In this document: piece after piece, positions 1 to 8,767 of the stretch
Layout: every line of letters starts with the position of its first letter
Numbering within the stretch: the stretch's first letter is position 1
Origin: Ruminococcus sp.
GTDB lineage: Bacteria; Bacillota; Clostridia; Oscillospirales; Ruminococcaceae
Assembly: GCA_031262835.1 (NCBI GenBank)
Contig: JAISGY010000009.1
Span: 1-54,272, forward strand
Reading direction: 5' to 3'
Length of the DNA stretch: 54,272 nt
Program-made: the position numbers and the translations under genes
The notes under the pieces: model-generated
Database searches by the model: none
Told to the model about the DNA's origin: nothing
The model's input: only the letters and a program-made list of their open reading frames with translations

Positions 1-72
1 GTGACATTCTTAGCACGGGCGAATTCCAATTCTTTCAAAATTTCTTCTTTAATAATCGGAGTGATAATAAAA

Positions 73-498
73 ATGGCTGCTAAAGTTACAGGCTATATAA
101 AGCTTCAAATCAACGCGGGCAAGGCTACTCCCGCGCCCCCCGTCGGACCGGCTCTCGGTCAGCACGGCGTTAACATCATGGCGTTCACAAAAGAATTCAA
201 CGAGCGCACAAAAAATGACATCGGTCTCATTATCCCGGTAGTTATTACCGTTTATGCCGACCGTTCTTTCAGTTTTATCACAAAAACCCCTCCTGCCGCT
301 GTCCTCATTAAGAAGGCAATCGGTATCGAATCCGGCTCGGGTGTTCCTAATAAAACCAAGGTTGGTAAGATAACCAAGGAGCAAATTAAGAAAATCGCCG
401 AGCAGAAGATGCCCGACCTTAACGCGGCGACCGTTGAAACCGCTATGAGTATGATCGCAGGTACCGCTCGTTCTATGGGCGTTACGGTTGTGGACTAA
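73..498 (+). CDS. rplK: 50S ribosomal protein L11
   Basis: L11 of the large ribosomal subunit, part of the GTPase-associated centre that contacts elongation factors. The 141-residue product has the family's usual length and begins [12 protein letters not shown]. It carries the conserved N-terminal segment [17 protein letters not shown] and the C-terminal RNA-binding half ending in GTARSMGV. The frame stays open to the left edge, but ATG 73 is chosen because family homology starts there and a GGAGTG ribosome binding site lies at 59-64. rplA follows after 13 bases, so the two form the usual L11 operon. Bases 1-72 hold the upstream gap; I recognise no gene there, and any promoter or nusG lies outside the window. 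The identification is secure. Confidence 0.97.
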   Translation: MAAKVTGYIKLQINAGKATPAPPVGPALGQHGVNIMAFTKEFNERTKNDIGLIIPVVITVYADRSFSFITKTPPAAVLIKKAIGIESGSGVPNKTKVGKITKEQIKKIAEQKMPDLNAATVETAMSMIAGTARSMGVTVVD

Positions 499-511
499 GG
501 AGGAGCTTTTT

Positions 512-1207
512 ATGAAACACGGAAAAAAGTATAATAATGCCGCAAAAAATATAGATAAAACAAAACAATACGACTCAAAGGACGCTCTCGCCCTCGCTTG
601 CACAAGCGCGACCGCGAAATTTGACGAAACAGTCGAAGTACACATCCGCCTCGGCGTTGACTCTCGCCACGCCGACCAACAGGTCCGCGGCGCAGTTGTC
701 CTCCCGAACGGCACAGGACGTAACGTTCGCGTACTCGTTTTCTGCAAGGAAGACAAGAGAGAAGCTGCTCTTGCAGCAGGTGCTGACTACGTTGGCGCGG
801 AAGATATGGCGGAACGTATCCAAAAAGAAGGCTGGATGGATTTTGAAGTTGTAATTGCTTCTCCCGATATGATGGGCTTAGTGGGACGGTTAGGTAAAAT
901 CCTCGGTCCCCGCGGTCTCATGCCGAACCCGAAGGCTGGAACAGTTTCCCCCGACGTTGCGAAGGCTGTTTCGGAGGCTAAGGCGGGTAAGATTGAGTAC
1001 AGACTTGATAAGACGAATATCATTCACTGCCCAATCGGCAAGGTTTCCTTCGGTGCAGACAAGCTTGAAGAAAACTTCGACACCCTCCTTACAGCTGTTA
1101 CAAAGGCAAAACCGGCGGCAGCAAAAGGCGCGTACTTCCGCTCTTGCACGATTGCTTCAACCATGGGCGTGGGTATTCCCGTTTCTACGATTAAATACGG
1201 CGTCTAA
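512..1207 (+). CDS. rplA: 50S ribosomal protein L1
   Basis: L1 binds 23S rRNA at the L1 stalk near the E site and in many bacteria represses its own operon by binding the mRNA. The 231-residue product has family length. It contains the central signature [14 protein letters not shown] and the C-terminal TMGVGIPV region. ATG 512 is preferred over the upstream in-frame start at 488, which lies inside rplK, because a strong AAGGAGGAG site sits at 498-506. The gene is followed by a terminator and then convergent genes, so rplJ and rplL are not directly downstream as they are in most Bacillota. Confidence 0.97.
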   Translation: MKHGKKYNNAAKNIDKTKQYDSKDALALACTSATAKFDETVEVHIRLGVDSRHADQQVRGAVVLPNGTGRNVRVLVFCKEDKREAALAAGADYVGAEDMAERIQKEGWMDFEVVIASPDMMGLVGRLGKILGPRGLMPNPKAGTVSPDVAKAVSEAKAGKIEYRLDKTNIIHCPIGKVSFGADKLEENFDTLLTAVTKAKPAAAKGAYFRSCTIASTMGVGIPVSTIKYGV

Positions 1208-1222
1208 GTTAAGAATATCGAA

Positions 1223-1260
1223 AAAATCCCGCTTACAACGAGTTGTTGTAGGCGGGTTTT
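1223..1260. terminator. Bidirectional terminator between rplA and upp
   Basis: A long inverted repeat pairs AAATCCCGCTTACAAC with GTTGTAGGCGGGTTT (some G-U pairs) around a GAGTT-like loop. The plus strand ends in TTTT. Read on the minus strand the hairpin is followed by a run of six T. It can therefore stop both the ribosomal protein transcript and the convergent upp transcript. Confidence 0.88.
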
Positions 1261-1271
1261 GAATTTCTTTA

Positions 1272-1901
1272 CTATTTCGTCCCATACATCCTATCCCCGG
1301 CATCACCCAGCCCCGGGATAATGTAGGAGTTGTCGTCAAGCTTTTCGTCAATCGCCCCGGTGTAGATCTGCACGTCGGGGAAGGCGTTGTTAACGGCGGA
1401 AACGCCCTCGGGGGCAGCAATAATGCACATGAATTTAATCGACTTAACCCCGGCTTTTGAAACAAGGTCAATAGCCTTAACGGCGGAAGAACCCGTCGCA
1501 AGCATTATATCGAAGATAATAACCTCGCGGTCGGCGATATCGAACGGAAGCTTGCAATAATAGTCAACCGCCTTGCGGGTTTCGGGGTCGCGATAGAGCC
1601 CAATATGCCCGACTTTCGCGGCGGGAACGAGGGTTAACGCCCCCTCAAGCATACCGAGCCCTGCCCTGTAAATCGGAACGAAGGCAATCTTCTTGCCGGA
1701 AATAACCTTTGAGCGAGCTGTCCCGAGCGGCGTTTCAACCTCAACCGTCTTGAGCGGCAGGTCGCGTGTCGCCTCGTAACACATGAGCATTGCGGCTTCG
1801 GAGGCAAGCTCCCTGAATTCCTTCGCGCCGGTGTTCGCGTCGCGCAGGAGCGAAATTTTATGTTGAACGAGAGGGTGTTCAACGAGTTTAACATTTAACA
1901 T
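1272..1901 (-). CDS. upp: Uracil phosphoribosyltransferase
   Basis: Converts uracil and PRPP to UMP in pyrimidine salvage, in the cytoplasm. The roughly 209-residue product has family length. It shows the N-terminal [13 protein letters not shown] motif, the PRPP-binding loop in [10 protein letters not shown], and the uracil-binding C-terminus [16 protein letters not shown] chose ATG 1901 rather than 1931 because homology begins at [11 protein letters not shown] and an AAGGAAG site lies 9 bases upstream. It is the last gene of a minus-strand operon, 22 bases after rpiB, and ends just before the bidirectional terminator. The upp-rpiB pairing is common in Bacillota and links ribose phosphate metabolism with nucleotide salvage. 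Confidence 0.96.
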   Translation of the reverse strand: MLNVKLVEHPLVQHKISLLRDANTGAKEFRELASEAAMLMCYEATRDLPLKTVEVETPLGTARSKVISGKKIAFVPIYRAGLGMLEGALTLVPAAKVGHIGLYRDPETRKAVDYYCKLPFDIADREVIIFDIMLATGSSAVKAIDLVSKAGVKSIKFMCIIAAPEGVSAVNNAFPDVQIYTGAIDEKLDDNSYIIPGLGDAGDRMYGTK

Positions 1902-1923
1902 TGACCGATACTTCCTTAAATTG

Positions 1924-2358
1924 TTATTCAAGTGCCATAATTTGGTTTACGCGGCGTTCGTGACGCCCGCCCTCGAAATCGGTTTCCATATATTTTTTCA
2001 CGGCGGAAATCGCAACCCCCGCGCCTGTCACGCGTTCGCCCATACAGATGCAGTTCGCGTTGTTATGGAGTTTCGCCATTTCGGCGGTGAAAGCGTCGGT
2101 CACAAGTGCGGCGCGGATTCCTTTGATCTTGTTCGCGGCGATAGAAATTCCAATCCCCGTCCCGCAGACGAGTATTGCGAAATCGTCCTTTTCGCCCTCA
2201 AGTAAAGCCTTGCAAGTATCCTCGGCGGCGTTCGGGTAATCAAAAGATGAACCGTCTGTGCAGCCGTATTCTGTGTATGGCAGCCCCATACTCTCTAAAA
2301 ACGCGATAATCTCCCGCTTGAGCCTATAGCCGGCATGGTCAGAACCTATATATATCAT
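1924..2358 (-). CDS. rpiB: Ribose-5-phosphate isomerase B
   Basis: Interconverts ribose 5-phosphate and ribulose 5-phosphate in the pentose phosphate pathway; RpiB/LacAB family. The 144-residue protein has the N-terminal [10 protein letters not shown] motif (His8), the catalytic cysteine in CGTGIG (Cys65), and the HNNANC segment around His98. Length is normal. Its start overlaps the stop of ahcY by 4 bases, implying translational coupling. The neighbours upp (uses PRPP made from ribose 5-phosphate) and ahcY (releases adenosine) suggest a shared nucleoside/ribose role, which is inference. The allose-6-phosphate isomerase subgroup cannot be excluded by eye. Confidence 0.93.
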   Translation of the reverse strand: MIYIGSDHAGYRLKREIIAFLESMGLPYTEYGCTDGSSFDYPNAAEDTCKALLEGEKDDFAILVCGTGIGISIAANKIKGIRAALVTDAFTAEMAKLHNNANCICMGERVTGAGVAISAVKKYMETDFEGGRHERRVNQIMALE

Positions 2359-3584
2359 GCGCCCAAATACTCCCTCTGAACATCGGTGAGTTTGTCTATC
2401 GTAATTCCCATGAACCCTAAAAGCATCTCCGCAACACGAAGGTCAATTTCACGCGGAACGTCGATTAACTTTTCGGTTAAGCTGTCCTTGTTCTTAACAA
2501 GATAGAGGGCGGAAAGTGCCTGAATAGCAAAGCTCATGTCCATGATTTCGGCAGGGTGACCGTCCCCGGCGGCAAGATTTACGAGCCGCCCTTGGGCAAT
2601 TACGTTGACAATTCTGCCGTTTGAAAGGGTGTAGCCGACAATATTATTCCTCGCAAGGGAGAATTTAACGGCGTTCGCCTTAAGCCACGCAACATCGACT
2701 TCAACATCGAAATGTCCGGCGTTAGTACAAATCGCGACGTCCTTCATATTCATAAAGTGCTCAGCGGTAATTACGTCTCTGCAACCCGTTACGGTGATGA
2801 AAAAGTCACCGAGTTTTGAAGCGTCATTCATGCTCATGACTTCAAAGCCATCCATGTGGGCTTCGAGAGCTTTTACGGGGTCAATTTCGGTCACAATAAC
2901 CTTCGCGCCGAGCCCCTTCGCCCGCATAGCAACGCCCTTCCCGCACCAGCCATACCCCGCGACAACGGCGTATTTACCGGCAACGATAAGGTTGGTCGTG
3001 CGGTTTATACCATCCCAGACCGATTGTCCGGTGCCGTAACGGTTGTCGAAAAGGTGCTTGCAGTCGGCGTTGTTAACCATAACCATCGGGAATGTGAGTT
3101 CACCCCGCGCTGCCATTGCCTGTAAGCGGATTATGCCGGTTGTTGTTTCTTCACAGCCGCCGATAACGTTATGAAGCAGTTCCGGATATTTTGTGTGGAT
3201 AAGATGAACAAGGTCGCCGCCGTCGTCGATAATGATGTTCGGGGCGGGTTTAATAACGGCTTCGGTGTGTTCTTCGTACTCCTCGTCGGTAGCATTATAC
3301 CAAGCGTAAACGTTAAGCCCCGCCGCTTCGAGAGCCGCCGCAACGTCGTCTTGAGTCGAAAGTGGATTCGACCCGGTAATATACATTTCCGCGCCGCCCG
3401 CCGCTAAGACCTTGCAGAGGTAAGCAGTCTTCGCTTCAAGATGAACCGAAAGGGCAATCTTAATCCCCGCAAAAGGTTTTGTCTTTTCAAATTCCGCCTC
3501 AAGTGTCCGCAGAAGCGGCATATTGGCGCGAACCCAAGCAATCTTTACGTCCCCCGAAGGGTATAGATTTATATCTCTAACCAT
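2355..3584 (-). CDS. ahcY: S-adenosylhomocysteine hydrolase
   Basis: NAD-dependent enzyme splitting S-adenosylhomocysteine into adenosine and homocysteine, which completes the methyl cycle. The roughly 409-residue product belongs by length to the shorter bacterial/archaeal form. Recognisable segments are IKIALSVHLEAKTAYL (substrate site), NNRYGTGQSVWDGI, and the Rossmann motif AGYGWCGKGVA. The open frame extends further upstream, but homology begins at MVRDINLYPSG. ATG 3584 is taken as start, with ATG 3596 (adding four residues) the alternative; both have GG-rich upstream sequence. The rest of the open frame runs through a palindrome and is unlikely to be translated. It overlaps rpiB by 4 bases. 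Confidence 0.94.
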   Translation of the reverse strand: MVRDINLYPSGDVKIAWVRANMPLLRTLEAEFEKTKPFAGIKIALSVHLEAKTAYLCKVLAAGGAEMYITGSNPLSTQDDVAAALEAAGLNVYAWYNATDEEYEEHTEAVIKPAPNIIIDDGGDLVHLIHTKYPELLHNVIGGCEETTTGIIRLQAMAARGELTFPMVMVNNADCKHLFDNRYGTGQSVWDGINRTTNLIVAGKYAVVAGYGWCGKGVAMRAKGLGAKVIVTEIDPVKALEAHMDGFEVMSMNDASKLGDFFITVTGCRDVITAEHFMNMKDVAICTNAGHFDVEVDVAWLKANAVKFSLARNNIVGYTLSNGRIVNVIAQGRLVNLAAGDGHPAEIMDMSFAIQALSALYLVKNKDSLTEKLIDVPREIDLRVAEMLLGFMGITIDKLTDVQREYLGA

Positions 3585-3635
3585 ATTAAGTCCCATTCCG
3601 CCGTGAATGCGGCACAAAGAGTAATGATTTTTTAT

Positions 3636-3668
3636 TTTGTTTTCCCCGCCTCCGGCGGGGAAAACAAA
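3636..3668. other. Perfect 15-bp inverted repeat between the receiver-Hpt gene and ahcY
   Basis: Arms TTTGTTTTCCCCGCC and its exact complement surround a TCC triloop. The repeat lies within two bases of the receiver-Hpt stop codon and upstream of ahcY on the same strand. Neither strand has a convincing U-run after the stem, so it is more likely an attenuating or RNA-stabilising hairpin than a full terminator. Confidence 0.7.
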
Positions 3669-3669
3669 T

Positions 3670-4680
3670 TTAAGCAAGAGTATTTTTAATAATCGCGGTC
3701 GCCTTTTCATAATCGAAGGAATCGAGAGCCTCAACGAGGTCGGTTGCAATCTTGTTAAGACGCTTGCCGTAATTAACTTCCGAGAGCTTGAAAGCAATTT
3801 CTTTAGCTTCCATGAAGCGGAAATTATCGAATTCAACTAAAATGTCCGCGATAATCTTAAGGAATTCGTCCTCGTTCCCCGAGCTTGTGTAGATAACATC
3901 ATTCGAGGCGGAGAAAACCTTTCCGAGAGATTTTTCAATCTGTTCGAGAGCATCCGAAAACGCACCGATGTTGTGGTCGTAAAAATCCGCGTTGTCGTCG
4001 ATAACGGACTTTTCGAGGGCAGCCGCCATCTTTGAAACCGCGTTAAAGCCAACGTTCGCAAGGCTTGATTTCATCGAGTGGAGATAGAGCCTTGCCCTCT
4101 CCATATCGCTCTTTAGGAGCGAGCTTGAAATCCGCTCATTCGCTTCGGGAATTTTATCTTTCAGGATTCGGAGGGATTTTACATAAGAGTTGCGGTTTCC
4201 GGCAACGTTTTTAAGCCCGCCCGCAACATCAAGCCCCTCAACTTCGTAGAGTGAGCCGAGGATTGCGCCGGTATGTTCAGAGCCGCCGCGATTTTCGGTA
4301 ACGTTAATGCCGATATATTTGCTGAAGACTTCGGTTATAGCCTGCTCGTCAATCGGCTTAATTAAAACGTCCGCAAACCCCTGTTCAAGGAGTTCCTTCG
4401 CAGTTTCTTCATCATCGGAGCCGGTAAGCGCGACGACAGGTGTCTTAAAATTCCATTTTGTTGTCTTTATTTTTTTCGCCGCTTCAATTCCGTTCATGCC
4501 GGGCATGAGGTAGTCCATGAGGATAAGGCTGTAGAGCTTCTCGTTGCAGCACTTAATCGCGGCATCGCCGGAAATTGCGGTGTCGCAGGGAATCCCCCAG
4601 CGGTTCTCTATAAGTGCAGACTCAATCTCAAGGTTAATCTCCGAATCATCGGTTACGAGTATTCTCGTTTCTTCGTGCAT
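3670..4680 (-). CDS. Response regulator receiver with histidine phosphotransfer (Hpt) domain
   Basis: Phosphorelay protein of 336 residues. A CheY-like receiver occupies about 5-122: acidic pair Asp11-Asp12, phosphoacceptor Asp56 in ILMDYLMPGMNG, Thr86 and Lys108. An Hpt-like helical domain spans about 150-250, with phosphorylatable His201 in LHSMKSSLANVG. A third helical segment of about 80 residues follows. No DNA-binding output domain is visible, so it probably relays phosphate rather than acting on DNA. The start has a clear AAGGAG site. It lies 13 bases after the O-antigen-ligase-like gene and ahead of ahcY. No partner kinase is adjacent; the hybrid kinase at 8768-10522 is the nearest candidate, which is inference. 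Confidence 0.88.
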   Translation of the reverse strand: MHEETRILVTDDSEINLEIESALIENRWGIPCDTAISGDAAIKCCNEKLYSLILMDYLMPGMNGIEAAKKIKTTKWNFKTPVVALTGSDDEETAKELLEQGFADVLIKPIDEQAITEVFSKYIGINVTENRGGSEHTGAILGSLYEVEGLDVAGGLKNVAGNRNSYVKSLRILKDKIPEANERISSSLLKSDMERARLYLHSMKSSLANVGFNAVSKMAAALEKSVIDDNADFYDHNIGAFSDALEQIEKSLGKVFSASNDVIYTSSGNEDEFLKIIADILVEFDNFRFMEAKEIAFKLSEVNYGKRLNKIATDLVEALDSFDYEKATAIIKNTLA

Positions 4681-4693
4681 GGCAATCTTCTCC

Positions 4694-6127
4694 TTATTTC
4701 TTACGCTTTTTATGCTTTGCGGTGTTTTTGTTGTTATTTTTTTTGTCTTTTATAACAATGTCGGATTTCTTCGTTGTCTGTTTTGCTTCGATAAGCGGCG
4801 AGAACGAAAAGCCCAAAATAAGCCAGAAAAGCGGTGCAACCGTTATAGCGGATGTGTTAAAGAAAGCCTGTATAACATAAGCTATGACCACGGCAAGAAG
4901 CACCGGAGCGTACTTATTCTTAATGTTCTTTACGAGCCGTGTTACAGCTGTTATTAAAAGTGCAATATAAGCGAGTGCGGAGAGTATGCCTCTTGTTGCG
5001 GCTGTGAAAAGATATTCATTATACGCGCTGTCATATGTCCTTACGGAGAAATTTTGGTAAGCGGCGAAGCTGTCCGGTCCGACGCCGAAGAGCGGGTACT
5101 GCTTAATCATGTTAAGAGCCGCACCCCAAGCGTTTTCATAGATATTCTTGTCGTCCATGACGGTTGAACCGACTATGAATTTACGGTAAAAGCCGTCGAA
5201 ACGCGCAATATATGTGTCTCTGATCCAAATCCCCTGCGTTAATAAAACGATTACGAAGATTAAAGCGGCTATAATCAAAATTCCAACGGCAAAGCGTCTG
5301 CCGCGCTTTGTTATTAAAGACAAAACAAGAAGCAAGAGTGCGGCGGCGGCACAACCGATTATCGGCGTGATACTTGAGGTAAAAAGCCCGGTGGTGAATG
5401 AAAGGAGAGCGGCGGCGGCGAAGATGTACTTGTGCTTATCAGTGAAAATCGCAAGCCCTCCGCAGAAGGCAAAGATTATTGTTACAAACGCCCCGTAGAA
5501 AATCGGTGAGTCGGAAGCTCCCGAGGAGAGGTAAACGTTGTCGTAAGCGAATGTCGGGAGGTTTTTATAAGCGTTCGGGAAGTCTAAACCCGGGATATGT
5601 TGGAGGACTGCAAAAAGCGAGACAACAGCACCTCCGACGGCAATTGCAATCGCCGCTTTTTCCGGCGTTTTCTTGTCCTTAACACACATAGCAAGTAAAA
5701 ATATTCCGAAGTAACAGAGCAGGACAAGAAGACCTTCGTACCGCCCATATTCACCGACAAGCGGCGTAAGGTCGCCGTGAACAGAGCTCTCGAGCCCTTC
5801 GTAGGGGTTTATAAAAACGCTGTAGTAGGAGACGAGCGACAGCACCGCGAGCGCAACAACCGCCCAAAAGGCAGGGCTTTTTTTTATCGAAACGTCGCCG
5901 CGTAGGGCGTTTATCATGAAAAAGACAACAGCCGTAAAGCCCGAAATATATGTACCGAGCGAGAGGATTACGAAATGGTTGTCGATTATAGCTATAACAA
6001 GCCCCGAGAGGAGCGGTAACAAAACGGCAAGTATAACGCCGATACGATTAAGCTTATCGACCGACGAGCTTTTCATATTGAGGATGAAATTCGATTTTTC
6101 AGTAGTCCCGAATATCGTCTTATGCAA
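4694..6127 (-). CDS. O-antigen ligase/polymerase-like multi-span membrane protein
   Basis: Integral membrane protein of about 477 residues with roughly a dozen hydrophobic segments, a large hydrophilic loop after the middle of the chain, and a Lys/Asn-rich C-terminal tail. The segment PLFGVGPDSFAAYQ followed by YDSAYNEYLFTAATRG matches the Wzy_C/O-antigen ligase (WaaL/RfaL-like) signature, so a role in polymerising or attaching a surface glycan is likely; the substrate is unknown. I choose TTG 6127 as start: GGAGGGG lies 4 bases upstream, and the more distant in-frame ATG 6223 is upstream of the promoter at 6162-6190 and so outside the transcript. First gene of the operon ending with upp. Confidence 0.8.
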   Translation of the reverse strand: MHKTIFGTTEKSNFILNMKSSSVDKLNRIGVILAVLLPLLSGLVIAIIDNHFVILSLGTYISGFTAVVFFMINALRGDVSIKKSPAFWAVVALAVLSLVSYYSVFINPYEGLESSVHGDLTPLVGEYGRYEGLLVLLCYFGIFLLAMCVKDKKTPEKAAIAIAVGGAVVSLFAVLQHIPGLDFPNAYKNLPTFAYDNVYLSSGASDSPIFYGAFVTIIFAFCGGLAIFTDKHKYIFAAAALLSFTTGLFTSSITPIIGCAAAALLLLVLSLITKRGRRFAVGILIIAALIFVIVLLTQGIWIRDTYIARFDGFYRKFIVGSTVMDDKNIYENAWGAALNMIKQYPLFGVGPDSFAAYQNFSVRTYDSAYNEYLFTAATRGILSALAYIALLITAVTRLVKNIKNKYAPVLLAVVIAYVIQAFFNTSAITVAPLFWLILGFSFSPLIEAKQTTKKSDIVIKDKKNNNKNTAKHKKRKK

Positions 6128-6161
6128 GATACCCCTCCGCGCAATATTAAAACTTAAGAAT

Positions 6162-6190
6162 ATTATAACATAAATTAAATGTAAAAGCAA
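6162..6190 (-). promoter_or_regulatory. Sigma-A promoter of the ligase-Hpt-ahcY-rpiB-upp operon
   Basis: On the minus strand, TTGCTT (6185-6190), a 17-base spacer and a perfect TATAAT (6162-6167). Transcription would start near 6155, followed by the GGAGGGG site and the TTG start at 6127. This fixes the start of the first gene. Confidence 0.8.
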
Positions 6191-6303
6191 GAGATTTGTA
6201 AAATTTATTGCTAAGAAATGCATCTACAAAAAATAGATACTAAATCTATGAAATATAGATATATAACAATAATATCCTAAAAAACATATCCCGAAACAAG
6301 CTG

Positions 6304-6332
6304 TTAACATTTAATTAATAATTCTATATAAT
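6304..6332 (+). promoter_or_regulatory. Sigma-A-type promoter upstream of the chemoreceptor gene
   Basis: TTAACA (6304-6309), exactly 17 bases, then TATAAT (6327-6332). It would give a leader of about 230 bases before the chemoreceptor start. I recognise no known riboswitch in that leader. Confidence 0.65.
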
Positions 6333-6487
6333 AACAAAATCAGCCCAAAAACCGCAAAATTCAATGATATTAACGGAATATCTCTGCAAAATCCATAATA
6401 TGTTTACAAATAATCCATCAAAAGATGTTTTATTGGGCTAAATAATGTAGTAAACTTTAATCAGACAAAGAAAATACAACTCAAAAG

Positions 6488-6514
6488 TAAAAACTCGAAA
6501 ATGGAATACGATAT
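6488..6514 (+). promoter_or_regulatory. Candidate sigma-D (sigma-28) promoter of the chemoreceptor gene
   Basis: TAAA (6488-6491), 15 bases, then TACGATAT (6507-6514). This resembles the Bacillota sigma-D consensus TAAA-N15-GCCGATAT, differing at two bases of the -10 element. It lies about 60 bases upstream of the start codon, and chemoreceptors are typical members of this regulon. Confidence 0.6.
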
Positions 6515-6570
6515 ACGTAAAGCGCGTATTTAGTAAAATTCCATATTCCATATTATAAGGAGGAACATTT

Positions 6571-8631
6571 ATGAAAAATTTAAAAATAGGCAAGAAATTA
6601 CTGGTAGGCTTCGGAGTTCCTGTAGCACTCACCGTCGTCATAATGATCCTCGTTATATTAACGAACAGTATGTCGATAACTAACGTAACCCTTGTAGCGG
6701 AACAAACAGATATATGGAATTTCGGGCAGACAATAAAGTCCGACTTCGACGACGCCCGTATCTCGGCAAATGCTGCATACTATAACTACAGTGAAGGCTC
6801 GTATAACGCCGTCAAGGAATCCTTAGCGACAGCGAGTACGACTGTTAAAGAAACACTCGACTACATAGACACCCACCCGAACATGGCTGATTTTACCGAC
6901 GAAGCCGAACAGGCGGAAACAGCAATAGAGCTTTATCTGACAGAGTTTGAGAACATGGTTACCGCACTTAAAACCGCCGATGCCGCTTATGCAGAGGCTG
7001 TAACGGTCGGCGGAGACCTTTCGGCAAATATTGACGCTATCCTCGAACGCCAGACCGAGCTTCTCTCGAACGACATCACGGATTTGCGAAACGGTCAGAT
7101 TGTTGACACAGATCACCGAATCGCGAATCTCTCAAAGGCGGCTGATGTAACCGCGGCGATAACCACTGCAAGAGTTTCGGCACGCGGCGCACTTGCCGAT
7201 TACACCGTGGAAGCCGGCGAGCAGGCTAAGGAAGCCGTAAAAGCGGCTGATACACTTCTTAACGAATATCTCGGTACAATAAACGACCCGACAAACAAAG
7301 CTACAGTCGAAACAGTTTTAACCGCTCTCAATAACTATTCCGCAGCAATTGACAACTTTATCAGTGCTCAAGACGCTTCGACAAAAGCAGTGACAGCATT
7401 CTCAGCAGCTGCAACCGAAGCAGCAGGCTATATTGCAACCCTGCAGGACCAGAACGATATAGTTAACGAAACTGTTTATAACACCCGCGACCTCTCGGTA
7501 TTCGCTCTTATCCTCGTAACCTCAATCGTTGTTGCTTCCCTGATTATTACAATCTTAATCGCAAGCAAGGTTACAAAATCCATAACAGCTCCCGTAAGCT
7601 TCGTAACCTACGTCTTGGGCGAAATGGGAACTAAAGGGCGCACAACCTACAGCGACGAGGAAATGAAACAAATTCGCGAATACGCTTCCGCGAAAGACGA
7701 GCCGGGCGAATGTGCAGCTAATCTTGAGAGATTAACATTTGCTCTCAACGGCGTAGCCGGTCTCCTTTCAACAGTCGCAAGCGGCGACCTCACCGCCCAA
7801 CACACCGCAATGTCAGAACACGACGTAATCTCAAAATCAATCATAACAATGCTCGATAATCTCAACGTAATGTTCGGCGAAATCAATGGGGCTTCAAGCC
7901 AAGTTACAGTCGGCGCGGAACAAATCTCCGACGCTTCACAAAGCCTCGCCGAAGGTTCAACCGAACAAGCCGCAACAGTCGAAGAACTCTCCGCCTCTAT
8001 CCAAGACGTCGCCGAAAAAACCAAGGCAAACGCCGAAAGAGCAATGGACGCGTCGCACCTCTCCGATGCAATCAAAGGCAACGCCGAAACAGGCTCAAAA
8101 CAAATGTCTGAAATGACCTCCGCCGTTAACGAAATCAACGCCGCCTCCCAAGACATCTCGAAGGTAATCAAGGTTATCGACGACATCGCTTTCCAAACCA
8201 ACATCTTAGCTCTCAACGCCGCAGTCGAAGCAGCCCGCGCAGGCGAAGCAGGAAAAGGTTTTGCAGTAGTCGCAGACGAAGTTCGCAACCTCGCCTCAAA
8301 ATCCGCCGCTGCCGCAAAAGAAACCGGTCAGCTTATCGAAAACGCCATGAAAAAGTCCGAGCAAGGCGCGCAAATCGCCGAGCAAACAGCAGTCTCCCTC
8401 ACTGAAATCGTAAACGGTATCAACCGCTCCGCAGCCCTCATCTCCGAAATAGCCGAAAGCTCCGAAGACCAATCCATCGCAATCTCCCAAATCAACGAGG
8501 GCATCTCACAAGTCTCCGAAGTAGTCCAGAAAAACTCCGCAACCGCCGAGGAATGTGCTGCCTCCGCCGAAGAGCTAAACGCTCAATCGGTAATCCTCGC
8601 CGACCATGTAGCTCAATTTACTCTTAGATAG
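6571..8631 (+). CDS. Methyl-accepting chemotaxis protein
   Basis: Transmembrane chemoreceptor of 686 residues that senses a ligand outside the cell and controls CheA through its cytoplasmic tip. TM1 is at about 11-31. An extracellular, mostly helical sensor of about 275 residues follows, then TM2 at about 309-333 and a HAMP-like linker. The long coiled-coil signalling domain has the conserved tip [20 protein letters not shown] and [15 protein letters not shown] (about 537-575). The start is preceded by AAGGAGGA. It is transcribed alone and divergently from the ligase operon, probably from a sigma-D-type promoter, tying it to the flagellar regulon. The ligand cannot be inferred. No cheA, cheW, cheR or cheB is in the window. 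Confidence 0.95.
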   Translation: MKNLKIGKKLLVGFGVPVALTVVIMILVILTNSMSITNVTLVAEQTDIWNFGQTIKSDFDDARISANAAYYNYSEGSYNAVKESLATASTTVKETLDYIDTHPNMADFTDEAEQAETAIELYLTEFENMVTALKTADAAYAEAVTVGGDLSANIDAILERQTELLSNDITDLRNGQIVDTDHRIANLSKAADVTAAITTARVSARGALADYTVEAGEQAKEAVKAADTLLNEYLGTINDPTNKATVETVLTALNNYSAAIDNFISAQDASTKAVTAFSAAATEAAGYIATLQDQNDIVNETVYNTRDLSVFALILVTSIVVASLIITILIASKVTKSITAPVSFVTYVLGEMGTKGRTTYSDEEMKQIREYASAKDEPGECAANLERLTFALNGVAGLLSTVASGDLTAQHTAMSEHDVISKSIITMLDNLNVMFGEINGASSQVTVGAEQISDASQSLAEGSTEQAATVEELSASIQDVAEKTKANAERAMDASHLSDAIKGNAETGSKQMSEMTSAVNEINAASQDISKVIKVIDDIAFQTNILALNAAVEAARAGEAGKGFAVVADEVRNLASKSAAAAKETGQLIENAMKKSEQGAQIAEQTAVSLTEIVNGINRSAALISEIAESSEDQSIAISQINEGISQVSEVVQKNSATAEECAASAEELNAQSVILADHVAQFTLR

Positions 8632-8636
8632 GAACG

Positions 8637-8676
8637 TTGGGGGGAAACCTTCTCTAAAGAGAAGTTTTCCCCCCAA
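8637..8676. other. 18-bp G/C-run hairpin after the chemoreceptor gene
   Basis: Two 18-base arms, starting TTGGGGGG and ending CCCCCCAA, pair across a TAAA loop with a single G-U pair. It begins 5 bases after the stop codon. No U-run follows (the next bases are ACCCCCCTTCCC), so it is not a classic terminator; it may protect the 3' end or be a dispersed repeat. Confidence 0.75.
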
Positions 8677-8731
8677 ACCCCCCTTCCCAGAGACTTTCGT
8701 CAGAATTATTGTTTTATTTCACGTAAACAAA

Positions 8732-8764
8732 AATCCGTAAAGAATAGCTATCTTTACGGGTTTT
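8732..8764. terminator. Bidirectional terminator between the chemoreceptor and hybrid kinase genes
   Basis: TCCGTAAAGA pairs with TCTTTACGGG around ATAGCTA. TTTT follows on the plus strand, and the minus strand has ATTTTTGTTT after the stem. It lies between convergent genes and serves both. Confidence 0.85.
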
Positions 8765-8767
8765 CTA

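Larger units (their letters stand above)
6191..6570. other. AT-rich divergent intergenic region
   Basis: About 380 bases between the two divergent transcription units, with no open frame I can support. It holds a sigma-A-type and a sigma-D-type promoter reading towards the chemoreceptor, listed separately, and the AAGGAGGA binding site at 6557-6564. Short TAGAT/ATCTA repeats at 6234-6260 might be an operator but are too weak to call. Confidence 0.6.

Noticed and set aside
1-72. In-frame extension of rplK to the left edge
   Set aside because: Homology and the GGAGTG site place the start at 73; the extra residues resemble nothing in L11.
49-756. 235-residue minus-strand open frame over rplK/rplA
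   Set aside because: It is the shadow of two certain ribosomal protein genes, with no ribosome site or recognisable domain.
3585-3836. N-terminal extension of ahcY
   Set aside because: It runs through a perfect palindrome and the end of the preceding gene, and homology begins only at 3584.
6234-6260. TAGAT/ATCTA short repeats as an operator
   Set aside because: Five-base words in very AT-rich DNA; chance is a sufficient explanation.
6333-6487. Riboswitch in the long leader before the chemoreceptor
   Set aside because: I looked for c-di-GMP-type cores and found none; no stable conserved fold is evident.
7647-8288. 213-residue minus-strand open frame inside the chemoreceptor gene
   Set aside because: Opposite-strand shadow of a strongly conserved signalling domain, with no ribosome site.
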